Below, piece after piece: positions 12,201 to 24,200 of a stretch of DNA of 64,000 nt. A program made the position numbers and the translations under genes. The notes under the pieces are model-generated. The model searched no databases. It was given only the letters and a program-made list of their open reading frames with translations, and was not told where the DNA came from. The stretch lies in assembly GCA_948146395.1 (NCBI GenBank), contig OX411544.1, positions 92,987,232 through 93,051,231 of the forward strand. Direction: 5' to 3'. Source of the DNA: Fragum whitleyi. Lineage: Eukaryota; Mollusca; Bivalvia; Cardiida; Cardiidae. The first letter of the stretch is position 1. Each line of letters begins with the position of its first letter.

Positions 12201-15200
12201 GTTTTTTCTAAGATTTAACTCTGTGACCTAGATTTTGACCCATGTTGACCCAGTTTCAAACTCTTTCGACATTTCATCAAGATGATCATTCTGACCAAAT
12301 TTCAGGTTGATTGGGCAACAAATGTGGCATCTAGAGTGCAAACAAGGTTTTCTAAGATTTGACCTTGTGACCTCATTTTTGACCCCAGTTGACTCAATTT
12401 CACACTTATCCGAGACTTCATCAAGATGATCATTCCGACCAAATTTCAGGTTGATCGGGCAAAAAATGTGGCCTCTAGAGTGCTTACAAGGTTTTTCTAA
12501 GATTTGACCCCATGACCTAGTTTTTGACCCATGTTGACCCAATTTCAAACTCATCCGAGATTTCATCAAGCCAATCATTCTGACCAAATTTCAGGTTGAT
12601 TGGGCAACAAACATGGCCTGTAGAGTGCATACAAGGTTTTCTAAGTATTGACCCCATGACCTTGTTTTTGACACCAGTTGACCTATTTCGAACTCATCCG
12701 AGATTCAATCAAGACAATCATACTGACCAAATTTCAGGTTGATCAGGCAAAAAATGTGGCCTTTAGAGTGCATACAAGGCAAATGTTGACGACAGACGAC
12801 GGATGTCGCACGACACACGACGGATGACGGACATCCACCCTACCACAAAAGTTCACCTTGTGCACTTCGTGCTCAGGTGGGAAAACAAGAGTTGACCGCG
12901 GACAACGTAGCTTGCCCAAACAGCTGCTTGTCACAAACAGCGCTTGACCGAAGTTCAAAGTGGTTTCTTTCAATGTTAAAGTCCATGATCTAATATATAT
13001 CTGTTTGAGTAGTAATTAAGAAATATAAAAACTTTTTTGTTTTAATTGCATGTATAAGGTTAGGGTAAAGTGAAAGCCTACAAGCAGATGAGGTTACCAA
13101 TGGAATTTCTTTGTATGAAACATGAAGTTTTTCCACAAAAGGTCAAGATCAAGGTCAAATTGTGGAGGACCTTGGTCTGTGTAGAAGCCTATCACCTAGT
13201 GAGTATGTGTATGAAGTAATAATGTCCCTGAGTAAAGCATTTAGAAAATATAAGCAAGGTTAAATTTTTGGTTAAAGTTTTTAAGTTTAAGTTTTTCCAA
13301 GTCCATAAAAGGGCAAGGTCAAGGTCAAATTGTCAAGGCCCTTGGTTTCTGGTGAAAGCCTTTCATCTGGTGACTATGTATATGAAGTAATGATGTCCCT
13401 AGGTTAAAGTTTAGAAAATAATAAGCAAGGTTAAAGTTTTTGGTTAAAGTATTCAGTTAAAGTTTTTCTAAGTCAACAAATGGTAAAGGTCAAGGTCAAA
13501 TTGAGAAGGACCTTGGTCTCTGGTGAAAGCCTATCACCTGGTGAGTATATATATGAAGCTATGATGTCCCTAGGTTAGAGCATTAAAAAAATATATGCAA
13601 GGTTAAAGTTTTTGGTTAAAGTTTTTTGGTTAAAGTTTTTCTAAGTCCACAAAGGGTCAAGGTCAAGGTCAAATTTTCAAGGACCTTTGTCTATGGTGAA
13701 AGCCTATCACCTAATGAGTGTGCATATGAAGTAATGATGTCTCTAGTTTAAAGCTTACAGAAAATATAAGCAAGGTTAAAGTTTTTTTTGGTTAAAGTTT
13801 TTGGTTAAAGATTTTGGTTAAAGTTTTTTTGAAAGGGTCAAGGTCACAGTCTAAAGGTCATTTCGACATGGATGTTGGTCTCAAATGAAAGCCTATGCCC
13901 TAATGAGTGTTTCTGTAAAAAATAAAGCCTGTAGGATAAATATTGATAGAAATAAAAAACTTTAACCTAATGCGGACGCCAACACCGACGCTGACGCCGA
14001 CATCCGAGGGTATGACAATAGCTCTTCCGAGACTTTCGTCCCGGGCGAGCTAAAAATGAATCAGTTTAACAGTTTAAAATGTCCCCAAAATTAGCAGTAT
14101 ATTTGAAAAAAAATTGAATTCAACAGGATAAGGGTTAAAGGTTACTCACATCTTTAATGTTGTTGTAATTCAGAGACAGAGATTTTAATTGTGTAAACAT
14201 ATCAGTGGAGACTATAACATCACTAGGAAAACTGATGGACTCAATACTATTACTGCTTAATATAAGGGTTTCTAATCTGTAAATGTAAGGAGAGAAGTCA
14301 TAGCTATGAATCCAAACTTATTAAAATGTCCCCAAAATTAGCAGTATATTTGAAACTGAATTTGAATTCAGCTGGTTAAGGGTTTAAAGGGTACTCAATA
14401 CTGTTACTGCTTAATATTAGGGTTTCTAATCTGTAAAGAAATAGTCATTTCTATGAGTGTAGTACAAAATAATGTGAAGTGTCTATATAATCTATAGGCA
14501 CTTACCAGAAGGAAGAACTTTCAGATTTGGGTGGTTATATAGAGAATAGTTCAATTTTAGAGAGGTTCGGAGACGTTGGGAGCTAAATAGAATAGAAATT
14601 TTGGCTAAGTTCAATTGTGACCTTGACCTTTGCTACCAAAAAGAACACTTCCTGGGTTCATAGGTAACAATTGTATAACGTTTCATGATTATAGGTCACT
14701 TGGTTTTTGAGCTAAAGATCAGGATCAAAAAGTCTACAGATGGACTGACAAACAGATAGACATGGTGATAACAAATTCTAGTGATGGAATGACGGACGGA
14801 GACCATTACTATATCCCCTTCACCGAACGGTGAGGGATGACTATTGATTGAGCTATAGTTTTAACAAAAGCAAACAATAACATTCCAGAGTTTAATCATT
14901 TTTGTAATAAACTTATTATAAACTTTCAATATACCTGTCTGATTAGAATCGTAACTTAATACTTTTTTGGGTTACAAATTAGTAGAAAAAGGTAAGTACA
15001 GATAGGTGAAAATTTGATACATAAAACTTGACTATAAAATCAAGTGTAGCCAGGATGTGTATAAGCGGTATACTGCCTTGCTGTACAAGCTAGATTTTAA
15101 AGCAACGTGGTAGAGCACTCGCTTTGGAATGTAGAGGTTGGGATTCGAACCAGGGACCTCTACATCCCAAAGCAAATGCTTTACCACGTCGCTATAAAGC

Positions 15201-18200
15201 TAGCTTGTACGGCAAGGCAGTATAAACACCCCTTATACACATCCCGGCTACATACACCCCCTCGACAATTAAGATTTTTCAACGAATCTTCTATATTCAA
15301 CATCATCAACTCCCAAAGCAAATAACCAACAAGCTTTACTTTTTTTCTGTAAAACAGAAGCTTACTTACACTGGTAATTTAGCTAGATAGTATAACTGTG
15401 ACCAATCTTCTATACTATTAGATTCTAAATTTACAAGTTGTATAGACTGTAACCTTCCCTCTAGACTAGAAATAGTCTGGATACGATTAAAACAGGCATG
15501 GATCTGTTCTAGATTGGTAAACATATCACAGCAACGAATAATCTGAAAATATGATAAGAGTCAATTATTGTAGATGTTGTTTTAAAAACTACTATCAGTG
15601 TTATTTTTTCTCATTCAAAAAAATAATAAATGTTGTTAAAATGATTATTGTGATAATCGTAAAAACATTGTATGATAAAACATGATGTCACATTATAAAT
15701 TTAGGAGTAAAAAATGCAATTATGAATCATCCTCCACTATATAAATTGTTAATTGGCATTTTATTCTACAGATTAACCCTACTCATGTTGATCTCAGAAT
15801 ATTTCTGCTTTGACAGGAGAACAGGAGATGAAGACAAATATCAGCCTTCACATATGTGAAGTCTGATCTTTGACTATATCACCTGTTTCCCTTATTAATT
15901 CAAAAAAATTTAAAATTCATATTTTCAAAAGAAATACTGACTCATAATTAATGCATCCATTCCTTTCAGCACTTAGATGTTAATGCAACCTTTGCCAAGC
16001 TTTTACTCAACTTGGCAAGGGTTAATACAAGTTTTTTTCTGTTGTACATAAATTTTGTCAGTTATAAGAGTCATCTATAAACAGATAACAATAGTGCCAT
16101 AGTCATAATATACGCTGCCACTTTGCTGCTGTTTCACAAAAATATCTGTAGACACTGCTTATTTTTACAGAACCAAATTCAAAACATTTGCAGACTACCT
16201 TTTTAAATTGTCAAGTTCAACTTGTTTGTTATGACTGATTGATTGACTGGGTTAAATGCCTCTTTAAACTGCAACTAATGATAATAATAGAAAGAACTTT
16301 GACATGTAGGCCCCTTATTCCATGACACGGCTGAAATTCATTTAACTGCAACAACATGCACAAATTCAGGTAACAATGGACATTTCGTAGAAATTACTTA
16401 AATAAAGGAGGAGTTGCGTTCACAAGAATTATTACAATAAGGCCCCTTTTTCCATTACGTAGCTGTAATTCACTAAACCACGACTATATGGGCAAGGTCA
16501 GGTGACTAGGAACATTTTGTGAAGATTCCATCCAAATCATTCCCCAATAATGTGGGAAGTTGTGTTCATATAAATTTTTACAAGAAGGCTCCTTTTTCCA
16601 TGAGACTGCTAAAATTCACCAAATCGTGACAATATGCGCTAGGTCAGGTGACTAGGATCATTTGTGAAAGTTTCATTGAAATTGGTCCACAAATGGAGGA
16701 GGAGTTGAGTTAACAAGATTTTTTACATGAAGGCCCATTTTTCCACGACGCAGCTGAAATTCACCAAACTGACTTCATGCACAAGGTCAGGTGACTAGAA
16801 ACATTCTGTGAAAGTCTCATCCAAAACGGTCCATAAATGAGGGAGGAGTTGCACTCACAAGAGTTTTTACATGAAGGCCCCTTTTTCCATGACGTAGCTG
16901 AAATTCACCAAACCATGACTTCATGCGCATGGTCAGGTGGCAAGGAACATTCTGTGAAAGTTTCATCCAAATCGGTCCATAAATGAGGGAGGAGTTGTGC
17001 TCACAAGAAAAGTGGACATACGTATCCATAGACAGATGGATAGACAGATGGACAGACAGACGGAGAAGATGACGCCAATATATAACCGCCTCCAGTGGTG
17101 TATATAAACTAGGCTGCGCCAAGTTTTATCTATTTTAGATGACGAGTTTGATATATTTTGCATTAAATAAGCACAAATTTGATATTCTATTTATAAAATG
17201 GCCCAAATATTTTATGATGAAACGAGAGAATTATGATATTTATCAATCAGGTTTTTCCACGTAACATATAACATGGTTTATGAAATGAAATCAGCAAATC
17301 CATAATGACGTAGAAATTTCCAATGAAAATATGATGTTGCTATCAATCATTAGCTCATTTATCACACTAGTGTAATAACACCTGTTTAATATCAAGAATA
17401 TTCAAGGGGGATATTTCACTCCCGTGACATATGTCACATTATAAAGCATCATTCCTCTTTCATGATATAATTCGTAAGATTTGGTTTTATTTATTTAAGT
17501 CATCAAAGCAGTCTAAGATTTATTACTAGTCTATCAAGGGTTTTTCAACGAAGAGATAAATAAATGAATTGAATACCTGTTCCCATGAGTAGCTCATTCT
17601 ATTCACATATAGAACTTTTATATGAGCAAAATGTTGAACCAGGTCAGTGGGCTGGTCAGGAAATTCTAAAATATTCTCACTGAAAAAACAAGGAGGAAAA
17701 TAAATACGACATAAATAAAGTGGATATCAATCATTTATGTTCAATAATTGATTAGCATGGTCATCTCTAAGGTCAGTCTGGGAGTACAAGACTCTTTATT
17801 TTCTAGATAGGGACAAGTTGGAGTCCAATGGTCTCCTTTATCATATGAGAATATTTCAATAAATATATGAGCAGGGAAATTTCCTTTTCAATCCTTCTCC
17901 ATCAAAAGTTTAGATCTGTTCCAAATAGAAAAAATATGAAAGAATATCATCTTATACTTAGAAACTATTGTGGAAAAGAAGAAGTTGCTTGTAACAAGCA
18001 ATTTCTTCTTTCCCACAATGTACCCTCTAATATGAAAATTCTGACTGCCTATTTTTAAGCTGGACTTTTTACTAACAAAATTATCAAACCCTAATCAGTA
18101 TTTGGAAGATGATTTTCAATGATATAATGCATTGCAACATTCCATATTTAGTTACTACTGTATAAGCAACTTTAATTTTTGAGTTGAAACAAAAAATTGA

Positions 18201-21200
18201 TCATAAGATGTTCAGGCCCCATATGTGTTTTTCACAAGAGACCAAAAGGAGCAAATTAGTCTACCATTGATCAAAAACAGAGTACTCAAAATATCTATTT
18301 TACCCTTAAGGTGTAAAAGGGTAAAGAAATTCCTTGAGAAAAATATTTGGAAAAATAACTGAACTCAACAGAGTCTACCCAGAAATTATTTTCCAAAAAT
18401 ATTGTATGACACTGGTGCCCTTTTTATTTCAAAATTTAGGTAAATGTAGAAAATATGCTCTATACATACAACTATCGTACCTTAATTTTTGGAGTACCGA
18501 AACAAATGTTTTTAGATAAAATTACTCATTTATCAGGAATCAAGAAATGATGGAGTGATGACAAACAAAGTCTCATATTTCTCATACAGAACCTATGTTG
18601 TGGGTATTCACTGGATTTGTCTTGATGAACCAATTCAAATGATTGCCCATGACAAAGGATTCTATTTGATTTATGGGTCAAGGATTTTTTTTCATATTGA
18701 AAAGAAACTTGACAAACATTGGTAGCATATCAGACTGTCAATCTTGAGGTCCTAGGTTGGATCCCCTATGGTGGCACTCAACCTTTCTGGCTATTTGTCT
18801 CCCACCAATGGGTTGATAATCATAGACCTATGTAGGATAGCTACTGGAGGCTATAAAAGGTCGTAATGATGGTGTTGGTCCAGAAATACCAGGACTCTAT
18901 TGTTAGGTGCTCCAGCTTCCAAGATAAAACTGAAATTCAAACTGGATTTTTGAAAGGGGTGTAAAACCCCATCAAACAATCAAAAATAAACTCAACCACA
19001 TGACTCCACATCTAAGTTGATAAGGGGTGTGGAATTCCCATGCCCAACTTGTCCTGCCTTTTGACAAGTAAAATTTCCTTTTGAACTTATCAGAGGACAA
19101 GGGGATATCTAGTCAAAAAAAAGAGTCACGACATTTTGAAAGAGATTGCAATACAGAGAATCAATACAGAAACTAAATAGATATAGAAAACATAAGAGAA
19201 AAGGAGATATTGCTTGCATTAACTAATTTCTCCTTTTATCTCAATGTTTTCTATTGCTTTTTTCAGTTACACATAAAGTGATGGTAAGGTTTAAATATGT
19301 TCACTAAAGCAAAATGATTCTGATTCCAAAGAATGAATGGTTACCAAGATAAAATTGACGACCAAATCTCAAAGTTGGACAAATTAATTTTTACTGTCAA
19401 CTTGCCCAAGGCCAAGTTAGAAAATTTTTCATTTCCAGACCCCTGTTTTCACCATAAGACTCTTACCTGACATTTAGAGATCTCAATTCTTTCAACTGTT
19501 TTGTTATATCAGCTATGTGTTTCCATGACGACAGCAAATTTTGTGAAAGGTCAAGGTCAACTATGTTTGGTACCAGGACACTAAGGTCATCTGATAAAGA
19601 GGTGTTGTGAATTCTAGAGCCTTTAAGGATGACTTCCTTTAGTTCATCTATTTTACTGTGAGAAGAAAATATTATTTAGAATACCATCATAATGGCATAA
19701 ACCTAGAGGTCAGTCTAGGGCTATTGTAAATGCCTATAAAAATATGTCCTTGAGACACTTAAAATAATTGTTTTGAATCGTTGCAGAGACATTTCACCAT
19801 TGAAGTTGTAGATGTGTCCCGTCATGCAAAAAGGGGTCATCTAGGTATTGTGAAAAGTGTTGACCCTAGTCAAACTGCGCACACTTTGCAGGCTGACTAG
19901 GGTCGAAACTTTCACACTTGGCTGTTTTTCTGAATCTAGAAAATATTCTACTTATCTGTAAAAGAATTTTTGAAATGGATGACCTATGCTGGACCTAATC
20001 ACTTTTCCATACATTAAAGTTACAGATTTCCCAGTCAGTCCCTTTTCATGTGACAGGTCACAAGCATATTGTTACTCATAGTAGTTTTACTTTGCCCTTT
20101 GAAGTGTAGTTTAGTACACAGAAAAGCTGAGACAGATGGATAGGGACAGACAATAAGCCCCTCATATCATGGGCATTGGGGGCATGAAAATAGATGTAAA
20201 AAATTTATTTAACATTTTATCTATAAAACAGATAGAAACAAGACTGCCCCGAGTTTTTATCTTTTTTTTAAAATTGATGTCATAATATATACATTATGAA
20301 GTCTTTTTTTGCGGTTACAAAATAGTGTTGCTTCTTGCTCTGAGTTCATTTGCATAGTTATTCCACTAGTGTAATAACACATGTGTTATAAAAAAAATAT
20401 TCAACGGGGTTATTTCACTTCGGCAACATAGGTCATATCATCAATAACTGATTTCTGATCTGCCTGCAAAATATGCACAGTCAGACCAGGAACAAAACTT
20501 TTTATGAATCTTCTCTAAATGGTCTCCTTATAAAATTGCTTGTAAGGCTACAAATAAAATAGAAATTATCATTCCAAGCAGAAAGAAATATATTTCACAC
20601 CTTTGTTGATCATTAACCTTCCTAGCTCCGACCATCTCCACCACAGTGGTCTGTTTACCGCCAACAACGTACAAATCCTCCGTTATCACACCTGCATTTT
20701 CATCCTCAATTTTACCATATCTGTCTATCACAGCGGCCATGAAAGACACGCCAAAATCTGCCTTCTTTGGACGGATAAATGATCCAGACTTTGGGTGACT
20801 GAAATATACAAACATGCTTATGCTCTTTTTCTTTACCATGGGTCAAGATAAGGGGTGGTAAAGCCTATCTAAAATGTTTATTTCACAATGAAACCCTTTA
20901 TTGTGGTTAATCATTTGAATCGTCTCGATGGGATGTTTGAAATGAGTACTAACATGGAGTTTTAGTTAAGGACTAAAGAAATATTTAGCTCTGAAATCCA
21001 AAATACCCTCTGACAATTAAACATAAATTATTTTTCCTTCTGACAGACATTTCCTTAAATTCTGTATTCCACAGACACATGTTAAAAAGTAGCCCAACCT
21101 GTAAAAGGTTTGCTCTATGATGAATCAAAATCATTTACTGAAAGGGAAAAGTAAATCTTAATCCATTTGGATTATTCTTACCTAAGAAATATGAAATTAG

Positions 21201-24200
21201 TTAACAGTTTGAAAGAAGAAAAATTCAAAAGATTTCTCTAATTACCATTTATGGAAAATAAGCCCAGTCTAAATACAATTTTGGGAGGATATACAGTTAT
21301 ATTTTAGACATTTTGTGGACCTTGAATTGTAGACAATTTAATTTAACAAGAGATGTTTGTAAAACATTTATGCCCCCCCCCCCCCCCCCATAAAAGCAGG
21401 TCAATGGCCTATTCTTTGTCAATAAACAAAGGGAAATAACTCACAAAATATGATTGTAGAGTTCTGGTTCTTGTGCACTACACTTCTCCTTATTGAGATC
21501 TATCCACCTGTGAAGTTTCATGATTCTAGTTGCATACATTTTGAGATATGCTCTGGGTAAAAAAAAAGGTCTATGGACAGCTGATCGAGAGACAGACCAA
21601 TGAACCAACCAACCAACAAGTACAAATCAATAAATCCCATCTTCTTCAAAGGGGGGCATAATTAACACTGTTGTGATGTGGTATTCATTGCAATCACCAT
21701 GACTGTAAAATTTGACATAACATATAATCAAACATTACAGTTTGAGATTAAAAGTCCCTCTCCTATCTGAGACCTTGTACCTGGTTGTAAAATATGTTTT
21801 TCCTTCATGTGTCCCATTGTGTTTTCCTCTTTCCTTGTCATCCCATTCCACTCCCAACCATGAACCTAAAATATGAGTAGTAGAAATACATTAAAACCTA
21901 TAATAAAGGGATAGAATAAGCAAAAGATCTATAGATAAAGAGTCAAAACCATCTTCTCTCTACAGCCCCTAGAGACCCCCTTCTCACACAGTGTCTCAGT
22001 TGTTGAGTCTTTAAAGGATGACAATGCTTTTTGTTGATTTCATAGTGGTATGAAATTATAAACCCAGTAAAGATTTACCCTCAAATGCATGGATTGATTT
22101 TGGGACTTACTTTCCGTGGAAGCTTACAAAAAAGTTGTGTAATTGAAAATGTTTTCATTGAGATATAAATCCAATTTTTCAGCCAATAAGAATGCATGAA
22201 CTTTGGTGAACACAACTATAATTAAATTATAGAAGAATGAAAAGATCATTATCACAAAGTGTGTTTATGGAAAACACTGTTACTAAAGATCATAAAAATT
22301 GACAATGAATCATGAATTCCTAATTATTATCGGCTGATTAGCAAACAAGAGTATCCAGATGGTCCAAGCTCACTCAACTTAGTCTGTTTGACCCCTGTGA
22401 CATCATATCAATAAGATAGGCATATGTCATTTCTACACATTCCACTTTGAGATCAGGGATCTATTTTACTAAACAAAAATAAAAAATTAGAGCTGCTTCT
22501 ACAGTAGTAACTAAATATGGAATTCTGCCGTGCATCATCTCATTGGAATCAAAAAGGGACCATCTGGGAACTCACTAACATAAATATTGAAAAAAAAGGA
22601 TTTGATCCAGCATAGGTCAGCAGAGGTCGCATTTCAAAAATTCTTCCACGGGAAGGTAGATTGATCTTTCTAGTTTCTTTCAGAAAATAAGCAAAGTGTG
22701 TAAATTTTCAATCCTAATCAGTCTGCCCAATCCGCGCAGTCTGACAAGGGTTGAGACTCAGGGCTCGTGTTTGACCCTTTAACCAGGGTTTTGACTCCCA
22801 AAAATCTGAAATTATCTTTATTTGACCCCTAGAAATTTCTCCCAAGGGGTCATTTTGACCCCTTTGAGAGGAATTTGTAGGGGTCAAAACATGGTTTTAC
22901 ACCTAAGATTTTCACAAATTACTATTTTCACAAATTACTATCTTAAATTCTATAAATTAATTACTTGTTTTATATCATTATAAGAAAAATTAAAGTGACT
23001 CTTAAATATGCAAAATTCTACATATGATTCGCTTTATCAGTCGTTTTGACCCCTTTAAATTCAGATTTGACCCCCAGAATTTCTTAAGTGAGGAGTCAAT
23101 GACTCCCTAATGAGAAACACTAACACGGGCCCTGAGACTTAATGCACTACCCAGAGTTAATGCACTAACCTTTAGTTGGTGGAACTTCTATGTATCTGAC
23201 TGTTGCCAGACATCCGTCACATTGAAGTCTGTCACCAATCAAAACACAGCTTCCATCTGAATGAACTAGACCCTCAGCCACTGAAAAACATTGAATTCAA
23301 GCACATTCGGTTTAGCTCTAGTCATGCTGAATAAAATAAACCTGGCAAATTAAGATCAATATCAAAGCACTGAAAGCCCTTGATGAACTAATTGTGAGAA
23401 AGTTTTAAATATTTTTTGAAATTGCAATTTTTCAATCATTTCTTGTCTAAAAAAGAAATCAGGTGGTAAAGATTAAGATAAGGCTGTACAATATGAGCAG
23501 GCTGATTGTTGTCTATACCCCCTGTAAAAGCTGAAATGTTTCAGGTTCAGCAAGACCATGATTCGACATTAAAGGAAGTCCCGGAGTCTGATATTGATTA
23601 TATTCTTTTAAAAAACAATTCAAGAAAAAAAACATACAAGTATTAATGATTTTATCGTATATTTTTTTTTCAATGTATTGAAAAAAAATGTATTTCACAG
23701 ATATAGACAATAAATTTAAAGGCAAATGACAAATTTATTTTCAATAATAACTCATTATCAAATAAGCAATCAGCAATTGCTCAACATTGCAAACCTAATT
23801 CAACTTCTGTTTCATAGTTGTTTGCAAACTAGACACATTCATGTCAATTATCTTTCTTAGTAGAGAATTATCACCAGTCATTTGGTACAAAATACCCTAC
23901 ATATGATATGAAATGAACAACATATGGTACGATATGTCCATAGATAGTATGTTAAAATAAGGTTATGGTACGAAACAGCTGGTTACCATATTTTACTTCT
24001 GTTCAACACCTTTTCATTTAGTCCTGAACATTGTAAAAAAAGCACAAGAAGGGAAACAAACCGTACAACATATGTCTTTTTGAAAAAATAAAAAAATAGA
24101 TAGGGACCATTTTGACTTTCTTTGGAGGCCCATTTGATAAATTTGGGGCCAGATTAACCGAGGGCTGGTTTGAAGAGGGCTGATTTGACTGGTTCCCATT

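Noticed and set aside
13080..14055. CRISPR-like array of regular repeats
   Set aside because: The host is an animal; repeats are long (150-180 bp), diverged, without short unique spacers, and part of a mobile element.
20528..20839. A 103-codon single-exon gene
   Set aside because: Only 20601-20798 is coding, as TBCE exon 4; the N-terminal [10 protein letters not shown] part lies beyond a clear splice acceptor.
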